Origin: Bisporella sp. PMI_857
Taxonomy: Eukaryota; Ascomycota; Leotiomycetes; Helotiales; Helotiaceae
Length of the DNA stretch: 62,004 bases
Reading direction: 5' to 3'
Assembly: GCA_021307315.1 (NCBI GenBank)
Contig: JAJSPD010000138.1
Span: 1-62,004, forward strand
In this document: in pieces, positions 21,919-34,700 of the stretch
Position numbering within the stretch: position 1 is the stretch's first letter
How the letters are laid out: the number at the start of each line of letters is the position of its first letter
Notes under the pieces: generated by a model
The model's input: the letters and a program-made list of their open reading frames with translations, nothing else
What the model was told of the DNA's origin: nothing
Databases searched by the model: none
Position numbers and translations under genes: made by a program

Positions 21919-23910
21919 ATGGAGGCATACGGGGCCCGTATCTCTCTCTTCTTCGTTTACTTTCTATCTCTGGCGGGCATTAATGATGCAGCTGCTGTAG
22001 CGCCGGGTCAAGTGGCTGTATCCACAGGGTCCTCTCTTCTCAGCACCAGATCCGACCTGAACCTTACCTTGCTCAGTAATGCTACTGCTATTGTTCAAAA
22101 CTTGGATTTCATCGCCAACTGCACCGTGGCCATATCGTGGCACGATAACCTGCCGACTCGCGGGGCAGGATTTGGGAATGACACCATCAACGTCGCATTT
22201 CTGCGAATGGCGTTACCAACGCAATACCAAAACGATAGCGATGACCAGATTGCTAGCTTCTACAATGAGATGTCATTTGGAGTCCTTTCAAGCGCTGCCT
22301 GGATTGGTACGGCGAAGAACGTTATCGAAATAGGCTGTATTGCACCACAGCTCGAGAGACAAATCTCGCTCACGAACCTCGACGCCACTCAGAATTGCAC
22401 AGCAACTGCCTTATTTCTGAGTAGCCTGGGTTGGATTTCTGGGCCGCAAAATTATACCACCGATGGGCACAATGATAACTCCTGGCTCGAATTCTTGCGT
22501 GCCACCCTGCCAGCAGTTGTTCAGAATATCACGGACCTGGAATTATTCTCTTATCGCAACTACTTCCTGGCCAATGAAGCCGCCGATGAGATAACCAACT
22601 TCCTCAAAGGGGGCTACGAGGCATGCCAAAGGGATATTTGTGAAGTCCAGGGGTATACTGGCAATCCGGACATTGGTGGCATTGGCGTAAGTCCTCGGAT
22701 CTACTACCAGTACTTTAAAATTAACTAATGAATAACCGCCCAGGTAATCTCATCATATACAGTAGAGGCAGGGCTCGTCACCTTGTACTTCGCTGCTATC
22801 AACTTTCAACTCTATATGAAAGGGATTGGGCGAGAGGATAAGATTCCCGAGAAATTCCGACTGGCGCTTCAAAAGGCTTCAGATGGGCTTCTAGATGGGG
22901 CTTTGTTTTTCTCGTTATCCATCAGCTCCGCCGGGTGGGTATCCTTTCAATATGGGCAGTCTTACTACGAGAAATTAGTCTTCACCTCTGCCAACGTTCT
23001 GGCGCTCAGCGCCCTTTTTGCATTCCTCGGCATATTCACTCGCGAAGGACGCAAGAAGCGAGGAGACTATATATTGGTTGCGGTGCTGCTTGGAATACTG
23101 ACTGAAAGCGCTATTCAATACATTGTCTACTTGAGGGAGCCTAATCAGAGGTATAATGATTATGCTTGTCTCCATGCCCAGTTTCAGTACCAGGGCTATC
23201 ACCCCGAGGTCTTCGAGGCTCTGTTCTTTCTTCTGCTAGGGCTCTCCGTTATCGCTGGAATTGTGGCTCTCATTCGGATGAAATATTATACGAGAGGTCA
23301 GAGTAAGGTACAAGTAGTCTCAGAAGCTGATACCAAAGCGGTGGAGAAAAAACGTGAAAGAATCGACTTCTGGGTCACTTTAACACGCATATTCATCCAG
23401 ACCGTGGCCATTGTAGTCGTGTGGGTCGAGCTGGTTTATCTCTGGAAGATCCGGAATATCATGGCAAAGATTGCCGGAGACACCTGGTTAGAGGATGAGT
23501 GGGGTTTCGGGCAGATTCTCGCACTCTTCGTTTGGGTTCCCCCAATAATAGATATGGTCGGCTGGCTAGGTAAGTTCGAGTTCACTTCTTTTCTCAATGA
23601 AAGCCTATGCCTAAGACTTTTGACACCGTTGAAGAGAAAGCTTGGATAGTTTCGCTAACTTTCTGTAGTATTGAAGAAAGAATGGTTAGGAGGGGGAGAA
23701 TCGGGTGAGCCGTGCAAGTGCAAATTCTCGGAAAAAGGTACTGTCTCCTGGTGTAGTGGCCTCTTCGTCCTTACTGACAGGCATTCAGGCCCTTCTTGTC
23801 AATGTTTAACTATGTCGTCTCCCCACACCGAAGGCGACGGGAAATTTGGGGCCCAAGTTATTGCCACACCTGCCGTCACCACAGGTACTGAGAAAATAAA
23901 TGATGCTTAG
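21919..23910 (+). CDS. Signal-peptide, ectodomain and seven-TM membrane protein, function unknown
   Basis: Three exons: 21919-22686, 22744-23569 and 23669-23910; 611 residues. Both introns have GTAAGT donors and good acceptors. A further 51-nt in-frame intron (23739-23789) is possible and would shorten the protein by 17 residues. Residues 1-25 form a signal peptide. Residues 26-255 are an extracellular domain with Cys residues (ANCTVAISW, IEIGCIAPQ, YEACQRDICEVQGY) and several N-glycosylation sequons. After the first intron come seven hydrophobic segments, at about residues 263-285, 308-326, 340-362, 372-396, 412-436, 466-492 and 505-527, with a basic loop (GREDKIPEKFRLALQKASDG) after the first. 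The topology is receptor-like, but I see no GPCR family motif. I do not recognise the family. Confidence 0.75.
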
Positions 23911-24432
23911 TTGTGAATCTTTTCTTTTCATCCAATGTCGAGGCCTAGCCGATGACTCTAGCAACTATCTTGGAATTGGGCTGATTCATCACGGAGGTAC
24001 TGGAGCTCAAAACACGCGAACAATTTCTGCTTCCGTGTAACTTAAATACCTGGGCGGTGGTAAAATGTTATAAATAGCTAATTTTTGAGAATATCGGACA
24101 ATAGAGCAGAATGAGCCGCGAGTTGTTTTAACTCGCGGCCAAGAGAATGAGGAAGTCACGAATTAGATGCCGTCATCAATGCATTGCGAGCTTGCCTAAA
24201 GAGGGAAAGGATGATACAATTTGAAGAGTGAAAAGTTTATTATACAAAAGCAGAGAAATTGAAATATCTGCGTTTGTTGAGGATTGGTGGTGTAGCCCAC
24301 CGTAAGGCATGGGCCGTAACTTTCCGTACTAGGCTTAGGAATTAGCCAAAGGGTCAAGCCCCTTTACCGAGTAACCTCTTCAATAGTTCTTAATCAAGCC
24401 AATACATCCTCCCTAAACCACTGCAGTAGGGC
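23911..24432. other. Intergenic region
   Basis: No gene seen. It contains a short inverted repeat around 24116-24142 (GAGCCGCGAGTTG...CTCGCGGC), which could act in the transcript end of the upstream gene. Confidence 0.35.
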
Positions 24433-24725
24433 TGTCACGGCACGCGATGTGGATCTATAGATACAGAGGGCAACGGTGATATCATATAGGGAATCTAAAT
24501 GTTGGAATGCATGTACATAGTTTCACGCGTTCCCATATCGCGAGGATTGTGGGTCTCCTACTATCTATATAACTACCTGGCAATCGGCCGTAGCTTAGAA
24601 GAATCAACGAATATCAAAACCACACCAGCAAGAGCGTAGTCACAGCTACTACGCCTTTTGCTACGTGGTAGGTATTCCGACACTAAAGCTAAGGAAGTAA
24701 AAGGAGCTCGAGAGCAGGCTATAGA
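24433..24725. repeat. LTR-like fragment interrupted by an insertion
   Basis: It begins TGTCACGGCACGCGATGTGG, like the LTR of the element at 54480 in its first bases and like the fragment at 46109 for about 60 bases (CAGATACAG-GGCAACGG). The similarity breaks near 24500 and resumes near 24680 (CTAAGG-AG-AAAAGGAGCTC-AGAG-CAGGCTATA), so roughly 180 bp of other DNA sits inside. The boundaries are approximate. Confidence 0.5.
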
Positions 24726-24930
24726 ACGACCTGTGCTGTCTCTGCGCAATTTCTTCTTATTATACTTTCTAGTAGCTGTAATGAAAGTTAGCTACAACAT
24801 TACTTGTAACTTATTGTCTTTTTGTTTTTTTCTCGGTTGCACTTTAAATTGTTGATTGAAAAGAATGGCGTGAAACAAAAATTCATGCTTAATATTTTGG
24901 GGTTAGAAAAGGCAAACCGGCTTTCCAAAG
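24726..24930. repeat. Dispersed repeat, copy A (diverged)
   Basis: Shorter, more decayed copy of the repeat at 28661 and 49832. Shared blocks include GAAAGTTAGCTACAACATTA, CACTTTAAATTGTTGATTGA and GTGAAACAAAAATTCATGCT. It lies directly after the LTR-like fragment. Confidence 0.6.
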
Positions 24931-26025
24931 CCCTTGAAAACGTCCTTGCAGCTTAAGTAGGCGTATTTTCATTATTTCTTGGTTTGGGGAACTCTTTTTT
25001 CTTAGCGCAGTTTAGCCAATATTAAAGGCTTACGAGTAGTTCAGCCTAATCAAGATTATTATTATGAAAAAATTCAAGAGTTAAAAGACTATTCGCGAGA
25101 AGTTCTTCCTCGAGCAGCCTGCTGTACCTAAAGGTAAGGCCTACCAAACAAAGTAATTCTCGTGGGCATTGCTAAATGCCAATACATTAATGATCTTCGC
25201 GTACGGGGAAGCGATGAAGAGAGATTCCAGATAAGCGACAACTGAAAATTAGATCTGAATACTAGAGCATGACAGCGTAGTATATGCCAAAGACGCATAC
25301 GCATATAATTTAGACAATGTCACCTCTCCAATGTCAGAGCAGAAGGTTGTGATGTAGTTGTAGGCGTCGCCGTTGTCCATCCCATTTTGGAAATCGAAGA
25401 TGCAACGCAGGAGGAAAATGACATTCGTAATGAAGTACATTACTAGGTCTCAGGGTCTTTGATCTCATGGAACGAACGAACATTCCCTCACTACACCATG
25501 ATTTCTGTTTTTCAAAACTAACAGAGGTTACTTCAAGCTAGATCCAGTCTCTGAAATTCTTGATGGCAAATCACTCTTCTCTTTTCAATGTCTCTGTATT
25601 CCAACCTTGCTCCACTAAGACCTAAACCCGCCTATCTCTTGTGCTCTTCAGATTCAATCCCCGACTGTTGCCTAACTCCACTTGCAGCAAGTCGTTTTCC
25701 TCATCCCCAACAGGACACTTGTCCAGACATCACCTACCGATCCTAGCTTCGGCATAACCCTCATGTCCATCTCTTCAGCCCCGGTTTTGACTCTTTCAAG
25801 GTATGCCCTACAGCGCTGCCTCACGCCTAAAATCTCTGTCCCAATCTCGTAAAGCGGTATCGCTCCCCAACCGTAGCGGTTGCTGCGCACCGTGCTCCTA
25901 AGTGGTCAGGATCTGACTGATCACCGTGGATGAAGTGTATTATGTAACATAGACTAGTGCTCTCTAGGCTTAACAGGCAGAATTGACTTTCGTCAAAACC
26001 GTGTGCTTCCCTATTGTCCAGGCTA
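24931..26025. other. Gene-free stretch
   Basis: No supportable gene. A minus-strand frame at 25672-25890 reads like protein (RSNRYGWGAIPLYEIGTE) but has no family motif and no joined exons that I could find. It may be a relic. Confidence 0.4.
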
Positions 26026-28291
26026 TTAATATCGTTTCCGTTTTTGCCGATGCGCCAAACTTCTCGCTGAGTGTGTGGACGTTAGTGACATCTCATCACC
26101 TTCGAGAAGGGGTTTTTGTGCTAGATTTGCAGGAAGTAGCTCAACGAGATGAAGGTCTTTATCAGCTTCGGCCAATGGAAATGGAAGATGGTTTTCAAAT
26201 ACCACCCTCGCAGAATGGCACATCCCTGCGCTGTCAACAGCGCCGTTTGTTGAAGCGGCCTGCTCCTGGTTCCTTACAGCTGCGCCGTCCAATAGCCAGT
26301 ACTGAAGCACAGCTCTTGCCCACTCCTGATCATCGATATCGGCACTCGCTCCTAAATAAGAACGGTGACGAATCGCTTCGTTTGGAGATCTGCGTAATAT
26401 TTCGAGAAGCCAGAGACTAATCTGGTCTTGCTTTGAGGCCACCATTATTATCCTTTTCCCATCTAAATCTCTCTGAAGAGCAGGAATCTCGTCTTCCTGT
26501 TCTATCATTTTCGTTTGCGGAGGCTCCCAAGGAATGTTCATGCTGTATTCATCTTTGATTTTCAGGAGGATCTCGATATCATCAACGTTTTCACCTGCGG
26601 CCCAACAAGCTTTTCGTGTGGTATCGATTTCACCCTCTACTCGCTGCAGCTGCACGGCTAAGTCATCATCCTGACTAATTTCCCCTCCTTCCTCTTTTCT
26701 AGAAAATATCCAAGGCATGGCTCCGATTCCTTCGATCCATGTCTTCATTGTTGATCTCAAATGAAGAAGGTGAATATAATCGTCCAGTCGGGAAGATAGG
26801 CAGCTGCGAGCCTTTTGGGTTATGATGGCGTTGAAGCCCAGGAAGCTGGATTTCTTAGTGGGTTGGGTATCCAGCTTTGAATCCGCCTTGCGCTTCACGC
26901 CTTTCTGATGGAGGTTCGGAGAGCTGTTGGGAGGTTCTAGATCATTATGTACACGCCTCATATGGTCACGGAGGTTCCAATGACGCGGAAATCCATTGCC
27001 CGGAACGGCTCTGTCACACCCTTCATAGGTACAAAGGAATGGCTTATCACCATGTCCATGCATATTATGTGCTTCGCGTTCATGGCGGAGGAGACAGGCG
27101 GTAGATGAGAAGGAAGTCTTCTCACAGTCTGTTACCTTGCAGCGATATGGCTTAAGGTGCGAGTCAACGAATTTGCTTAAACAATATATTAGCACAGCAA
27201 TCAAGAGAAGTAGATAAAATATCCATACTCGTAATTGCACTTGAGTTTTTCGGGTCTGTGGTGGCAAGAGGAATCGCCTTCCCATGGGCAGTGGTAAAGT
27301 CCGTCGACCTGAACGGACACATTTTGGTACAAGGGATGGTCCCGGAAATTGTTTCCAATCCCAAGGCTATGGCGGCTAATGAATCCGCAAGAGTCACCGG
27401 AAAGTTCACCAGTAGACGGTGTATCATTAAATAATTTGTGATGTGACTCAGTGAAGCTATGGAACAGACGATATCGTCAACTACGCAGCTAGAAGAGAGG
27501 GATATACTTCATACCTGGAAAACTCTCGCTCGTAGGTTATAGCTTGAAAACTGGCACAAGATCCTACTGATCCATTCCGAGAGCCCAGGACGCTCTCTAT
27601 TCTATACAGACTATCGGCGATACTCGCAAGACTAGCGGGTCCGCTGTGGATATCGTAGGTATCAACTGGATTGTTAAAGAAAAGATTTGCTTCTCTCCAC
27701 TCAAATGCTTCAGCGGTTAGCTTATGTGATTCGGCAACCTCATCGATCTTTGTGGATATTATCTCAAGCACAGTTGACTGGCTTATGTCCAAGTGCCTAA
27801 TCGTATTAGTACATTCATAAGTCATTTGCAAGAGATTTGAGTTACCTGCCAACAACCGAGAGCTTGGTCGTGATATTGGCCCTATGGTTCGCGATTTCTT
27901 GATAAATATCCACGATTTTTCTCTGCTCAAGCGCGACCAGAAACTTCCTAAAGGTTGCTCTTGTCCCTGATCCGGCCATGGGTTGACAAGCACTAGCCTT
28001 CTCTAACCACAAACCCACATCTTTCCCACAGTCGTTAATTTGTATCTGTAACGAGGCAAGAATACTCTGGTTGGCATCTGCAGCCGTAGTATTCTCGAGC
28101 TTTCTCATGAGATCACGGACATCCTCGTGGATTTGAATGAGTCCATTCAGCGCTTTTAGAAACCGTCTCACTGACCCCGAAGCTTCAGAGCACTCCTGGT
28201 AGAATCCACGAAGCTTGGCGATTTGTCCCAGAGTTTGTCCAACAAGGCTGATGATGCCAGCAATGCTTGCGATAGCTGCCACGGCCTCCAT
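26026..28291 (-). CDS. C2H2 zinc-finger protein with STAND-type N-terminal helical domain
   Basis: Four exons on the minus strand: 28291-27846, 27796-27515, 27456-27229 and 27175-26026; 701 residues, with all phases agreeing. The N-terminus MEAVAAIASIAGIISLVGQ followed by a long helical region (FYQECSEASGSVRRFLKALN) matches the fungal STAND N-terminal/Helo-like type of domain. After a linker comes RDHPLYQNVSVQVDGLYHC, then CPWEGDSSCHHRPEKLKCNY, KFVDSHLKPYRC and C2H2-like fingers with LLRHEREAH and FLCTYEGCDR...WNLRDHMRRVH, then a basic KRK patch. The C-terminal ~300 residues are helical and charged, without a recognised domain. The zinc fingers suggest nucleic-acid or protein binding, possibly in the nucleus. 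Related fungal proteins are common, but I know of no defined function. The intron at 27228-27176 restores the CNYDKFVDS junction expected for the family. Confidence 0.85.
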
Positions 28292-28660
28292 TCCCTCGTC
28301 AGTGAGGTTGTCACGCGGTAGGTAAGAGGCAACTGGGGTTGCGTCGGTGTGTAAAGCATTGAAAGAAGGAATAATTAAATCGCGAAAATGAATGATGTGG
28401 AAGAAAACGGTAAGCCTTCTTGGGTTCGCCCTACTAAAGTGCACCGCATGATTTACTTGGTGTCCTATGTTCAGCCACAATGCCAGCCTTACTGCCAACG
28501 CATCAAGACCACCAATAAAGTGGCAACATGCCTCAACGGCGCAAGAGTTCACGAATAGCATTGAAAAAAAAAGTGAATGAGAAAGACGGCATGAAAGGCA
28601 GTTTTGCGGGCATTTTTAAGGAGCTAGAAAATCTCTTACCCATATATTATGGCCCGGATG
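28292..28660. other. 5' region of the C2H2 gene
   Basis: An open frame continues upstream of the chosen ATG to 28561, but it codes unrelated residues and is probably the untranslated leader. No other feature seen. Confidence 0.35.
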
Positions 28661-28970
28661 GATCATGTGACCCGTCAAACAGGCGTCAGAGGACGGCCTG
28701 TGCTATCTCTGCAGAATCCACTCTTGGCGGTGGAATCGTAAGCTGTCTTCCGGTGGCTGTGACGAAAGTTGGCTACCAACATCATCATCTGTAACTCATC
28801 TACTCATTGTTCTTTTTGTTTTTCACTCGGTTTCACTTTAAATTTTTAATTGAAGGGGATAGTGTGAAACAACACTGTACGCTCAATGTTTTTGGGCCAA
28901 GGGAAGGGAACCGGCACTCTTTGAGTCCCATGCGAGTGGCGGCTGCAGCTAATTATTTGCTGGCTCCCTT
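28661..28970. repeat. Dispersed repeat, copy B
   Basis: About 310 bp, similar end to end to copy C at 49832-50131. It starts GATCATGTGACC-GTCAAACAG and ends near CTTTGAGTCCC...GCGGC...GCTAAT. Shared internal blocks include ATCTCTGCAGAATC and CTCTTGGCGGTGGA. It has no coding capacity and I see no clear terminal repeats. It differs from copy C mostly by transitions and small gaps. Confidence 0.75.
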
Positions 28971-31772
28971 CATCCCCGTTTTCAACAGTTAGTACTAACA
29001 CTCGCCTAGGAACCTGTTCCACCACTCCACTACCCCAACCCCTAAGCCATATTCCTCACGAAGCGCATGCGCACCAAACTGCTCAACATAGTCTCCATCA
29101 TAGCGGCTATAACTTAACGGAAAACCCCTACAATAGCACCCACTCTAGCATGACGCTCTACCTGTCTTACTAGAGCGAATATGCTAATCTCTGTGTCCAG
29201 ATTCTGAAGTACTTTGAGGTAGCTCTCTCGCTTGCGAGACACCTGGGACTTGTAGCTAGGCCGAATTGGTCGACGGGGATTAGAGGGCGACGAGTTCGCT
29301 GATGCAGGTTGAGATAATTAGGAGGATGGACGCGAAGACAAGGGGATTTAGGATCTTGGTTGAGCCAAGTCAAGACGTAGAGAGCAATAGTGATTGGTTT
29401 ACCGAAGAACATCAGAGGGGACGCGAGCACTCGCTACCATCGCCCTAATTGTCACCCAGCATGATAGCGATGGTATAGACATCTATTTCCTGAGTCATAA
29501 GTCTAAAGATGCGGGTGAACCATCTGATGGCGTTGCAGCTATCGGATATAGAAGCACTAAACGCGCTGTTACAATTGCCGGGATCTTCAGGCACGTTAGA
29601 CCACAGCGAGGAACTCCTACCGGCATTCGCGTGCACAATATCTCGAAATACTCTAATCCTAAAATTTCTTGCTTTTTTCTAAGAATTTAACAGCATGTAT
29701 CCACTGTTGACCCTTTTTGAAACAGAGTTTCCAGAGTCATTTCCAAAGACCCTTGATTTATTCCTTGGCCTTTCAAGTTTCCACAGCGCCAAGAATATTG
29801 CCATCTTGATAACTCATCATCAGCGATAGCTTTGAATATAGTAAGGAAGTTAGCTCCGGGAATTGTTCGGTATCCTGTCAAATATGCTGTAAGGAGTGCG
29901 TCCAAAAGCCGAAGACCTCTTGTCTGCATGAAACAGCTTCGAGATTTCAACCAGAGCATCGCCGGTCGCATTAACGGCAAGCAAAAAGTGTGACGCCAAT
30001 TACCCATCTATTCGAGGAAATGCTGACACTTGGTAAGCAGTTCCTTTTCTAGACATGTCCCACGACAGTAAAGACTTCTTCATTCCGCCGGCCAACTATC
30101 GTGTTCCCGCCGACAATCTAGGTTACTCTTTAGAATCTAGGGTTAGCCTCCGAAAGCCGGAGCTGGAAACCAAATACAAATCTCGACCACCAATGGTCGT
30201 TATTCTCCAAGGGGTGCACCACCAGTCGCTAGAGGCTATCTGCGTAAACTTGTGGATCAGGGGAAATTTTGTGTTATCAAATGTGAAAGCTCTCCAGCCC
30301 TACTTCACCCTTGTGATGGCCTCTCGAGAGATCTAGGCCAAGAGTTAGTTTTGCGTTACTTCCCCATTAGAAAGAGACTCTCTCGTTGTTGACATCCAAT
30401 CTCTTCTTTTTGAGGACCAGCTATACCCCAATCCTCACTCTTCGGTATCACAGAGATGATCTGTTTGTCCGCAACCAACCCCCCCTAACCGTTTTAGATA
30501 TTCCTCGATTTTGGAGTGGAGGGAGGTAGTCGGAACCGTTGATGGAGAGCGCGCGGGTGAAATCGAAGGATTCTTTAAGTAAGGTCAAAGTCGATGGCCT
30601 AGATTCCAGTTCCTGTGTCTAAATCGAGGACGCGTGGGGGGGGGAGCTGCCGTAAAGGTGAGCGTGAAGATGTGAATGCTGGCTGGTGGTGCGCGGCCGA
30701 AGGCAAATTACAATCAGCCCACTGAGTCGCTAAGCCTCACCAGGCTGTTTAGCTGCTTGCCAACCTCCACGTAGCCGCGTTGCTTAAACCACTATCAAAT
30801 ATCCCAATGATATAGGGCAAAATATTTTAGATTTTGAGTAGCTGTAGATTGTTTACGCCGCTGCAGAGCCTGCTCCTCGCAGACCAGAAAGCCGATCCAC
30901 TCACGACCTTGGGTCTTGCATCGAACATTGCCCAGCCTATCACGTTTACCAGCGGTCTTATTTCCAAAGGTCGTGAGATCTATAAATCGGTGGATGGAAC
31001 TCTGTAGATCTTTAGCAAGTTCCCTGCAGGACGCGGCCCGCAACGGGTGGGGGCGGCTGGCAGATGCATGGGTGGAACACCACCAAAAAAAATGAAGAGG
31101 TTGACATCGGAAGCAGACAAGGTGGTGAAAAGCCCTTCACCACAATTCCTCAGTCATAATATTACTTAAATCACCAATACAGTCTCCGATTGTTCTCAAA
31201 ACGATAGGCATTACCTTGGATGACTGCCACATCAAGGCTGTGACATACCTCAACCCGTACTTGCTCGCAAGCTGGCCGTGTGACAACCAAGACAAAAAAA
31301 GCATTGTTCAGCTTCAACTCCTCATTCTAAGTAACGTCCGTAAATCTTTTCCAAGTATCTTAGCCAGGTTTCCTCCAATTATGGGATCTATGCTGCGCAA
31401 TAACAACGCACCCTAGACGACCAATATCAACCTCATCTTTGCTGTCAAATCTGATCCACCAAACCTAAGCGTTGTCCATCTTCGATTTTGCAAATCCATG
31501 TCTGAACAAGGCTAAATGTGACAGCCTTGTAAGCTCCGTACCACTTGAGCCTCTAATACGTACTCTACACGCTGTTTTTGGCTGCTCGAGCTGGGAGAGC
31601 ATGTAGAGGTGAGCTTGAGATCTCGATTCCATCTAATGTTAAGCTTGGGAATATTCTCATAACGGCTATTCCCTTAATATTTCATCTAAGACCATGACTG
31701 GACCTAGCCAAGTGCCCATATGCAAGGCATATCGTTTGTCATCTCTTAGTGTTGCGAGACAACTGTGATAGG
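28971..31772. other. Gene-free 2.8-kb stretch
   Basis: Several short frames on both strands (for example 29687-30007 minus, 30055-30336 plus, 30795-31043 minus) have fairly protein-like composition, but I found no family motif and no consistent exon chain. They may be relics or random frames. A poly-G run sits near 30637-30645. Confidence 0.4.
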
Positions 31773-34700
31773 TCAGTTGGTCGAGACTGTAGATTCGACG
31801 ATTTTGCTGAGCTCCTGAAGACGCTTGATCGCCCCGTCATCCCCAGAGGACTTCTTCCTATCTGAAGATTGAAGACCGCCTTCTAGGGCCAACTGTATCT
31901 TCACCATTTGACGGGTCTTTACAGCCTGTTTAAGAGTTAAGTAATTGTTTGAACAGACTCATGAATGATTGGTCCAACTTGCCTCTTCAATTGTTCCACT
32001 CATTATATATCGAACAATGCAGACCTTTTTGTTTTGGCCAAGGCGTAAGACACGCCCAATTGCTTGATCTTCCATAGATGGGTTCCATTGTGGTTCAAGT
32101 ATATGAACCCGACTTGCAACAGAAAGATTGTTGAGCCTACATATAAAAATGTGAGTCGAACAAATCGGTAATTTAGAGAATAGAAGGCCTTACCCAACTG
32201 CGCCAGTTCCTAATGTCATCAAAAGTACTCTGAGGGAAGGGTCGTCGTGAAATTGCGCGAGTATCTTCTGCCGTTGATGCAGGGAAAGATTGCCATCAAC
32301 TTGATGGAAGGAGATACCATTTTCACGCAGGAATTGGGCGGTAAGATCAAGACTCCGCTTCCAAAATGAAAAGACAATACTAACTATACCGTTAGCAAAT
32401 AAATGAAGCGTCTTGTTGGGTTGCAGTAACCTCTTATCATGAAAATAGTGCTCCGTTATGTCGGAGAGTAAGGCCTTCAGTTTTGATGGATAAGTACAAC
32501 GATCAGAGATACGGCTGCCTCTATCAGAGTCGTATTCATTCCCACTGTCCTCTCTTTGCAGTAACCTGTGCTGCCTATCGATATTCTGAGCTAGATCTTG
32601 TCGATCTTCGAAGGAATTTCCACCTTCATGTAAGCTAGCAATCTCCGGAATGCACTCTCGACATTTGAGACGACGACGAGGGTTATTAAGTTGTTCCACC
32701 GAGCCATCTTTTGAATTAAAAGATAGTATGTTAGAATTGCACTCAACACAGACGTCCTCACCACTTTGCTGATACAGGCTGTTAATTTCATCTGGGTGGA
32801 ATTGCTCCATTGAATTACTCTCCGATATTCCCATGCTCGTAAGGCCAGTGTTGCAAAAGATCCGCAACCGCAATATCGCGGTTAAAAGTGCTCTGTTTGC
32901 TCGTGATGCTCGTCGGTTATTTACTACCGTATCAATGGACTGTTTACACGACTGCTGGAGATGTTCGTAGGCTGTTTTTTCAGTATCTGACAGCTGAATT
33001 TGTTTTTCAAGGCATGTAACCCCAAGGGATAGGGTTAATATACTTCGCCTTAAGCATATTGAGCCAAGAAGCAATTTAAGGTTTTTATAATCTGGCTTCG
33101 ACCTCTGGGTATTGCCCTCTATTCTCTGTTTCCTCCCAATCCGTCTTCGAAAGGCTCCTGTGTCGGATAGGAGAGGGACCCGGAGGAACTTTATGAGCGA
33201 TCCAAGATCTTCCAAAGAGTTCTGTACAGGTGTTCCTGTCATGCACCATCGGATATTTGCTGAAAGATTTGTCACAGCCTTAAATTGTTTTGTAGACGAG
33301 TTGCGGATAATATGTGCTGTTAAAGTATGAAGTCAGCCTTGTACGATAATTCTGTCTTCATCGACATTGGTCATTTCTACCTTCGTCTAGAATGAGGCGA
33401 TACCAGTGAAAGCATTTGAGGACACCACCTCCACGATTAGCATCCGCAACCACTGTGCCATAAGTGGAGAATACTATATGATATGGCAGAGGCGATGATG
33501 ACCCGAGGTGTCTGCTAGGTCCATGATATGTATAGTGCTTCAAGGTTCCAGGAACGACATGCCTGGTTTAAGTGAGAACGCGAAAATGAGGTAGGGTACT
33601 TGGGCTTACTTCTCAACTTCAGCAATCCAACCGTTTAAAAGCACTAAGACTCATCAGCGACTGTAGAGGTCCGTCGGTACGAGGGATACTGACTGGCAGA
33701 GGGTACAATTACTAGTGTCGACATGACAGGAATTATGGCAGCCTTGGTCCCTTCGTCGTTCAGATATTTCCTTGCCGCAAAATGTCCTGCACGAGGAATG
33801 CTGGCCACAATGGTTGCAATCACGGTTAATGTTTTACCTAGACCCATATAATCAGCAAGGATACCTCCGAGAATGTCGTCCGGCGTTTTGCTCCTCGAGC
33901 CAGTGATTTTATGTGTATATCTTGTTTTGAGGCTTAGCTAATTGTTTTGTATTCGTCGCGAAAGAGTGATCAGATTTACATACTTTGGGCCGTCCGAGGA
34001 GAGCTCGTCAACTTCCCATAGCATCCGCCGTGCTTTATCATCAATTGATTCCCGGCTCCTCACGAAATTGACGGCTTCATTTTGATGGCTTCAAAGTATA
34101 GTTAGTCTTTTCCCAAGATCGCTCTTGATTAGATAGACTCACCTCATCAGGTCCGTTCGAATTCTTTTGTCGACGTCTACTTCCCTGCCGTAGTCCTGCC
34201 TGGGCAGATCATTTATTACAGCCATTACTTCGTCTATACGGTGGTCCAGGTCCTCAGAGGAGGGGTGTAATTCGGCCGGCCCCTGGGAAGGCCCGGCAGA
34301 GATTGGAGGCAAAATAAAACCGTTAGTGAACGAGGATCCAACTTTACCGAAGTACTGGGGATTCTCATAGGGAATATCAAAAGGCATTGGGGAAGGGTGC
34401 TGTAAGAACAGACGGTACTTTGACAGTCCCTTTGCGACAGTGTCGGCAGTGGATCGAACGCCAAACATATGTATATCCATTGACCAAACAAGCTGGGATA
34501 CGTCAACACTGAGAGATTGCGTAATTGCATATAACTTTTGCTTGAATTCTGTCCGGGGAACTAGTGCCTTGTAGCGAACTTTCTCCTTTGAAGGGAGGTA
34601 CGTAAGTGCCCGATGCGTCATTGTGTTCATGGTAGCAAAATTGGTGCCCTTAAATTGTATGTCACAACGATCCTGCACGAAGACCATATCTAGGTATGCG

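Noticed and set aside
25672..25890. Minus-strand 72-residue frame
   Set aside because: Reads like protein, but no family pattern, start context or partner exons were found.
29687..30336. Two protein-like short frames in the 29-31.7 kb gap
   Set aside because: No recognisable motif and no consistent exon chain; could be relics but not supportable.
33358..33543. SNF2 motif II seemingly altered to DEGR
   Set aside because: It reads into an intron; splicing 33381 to 33316 restores DEAHII.
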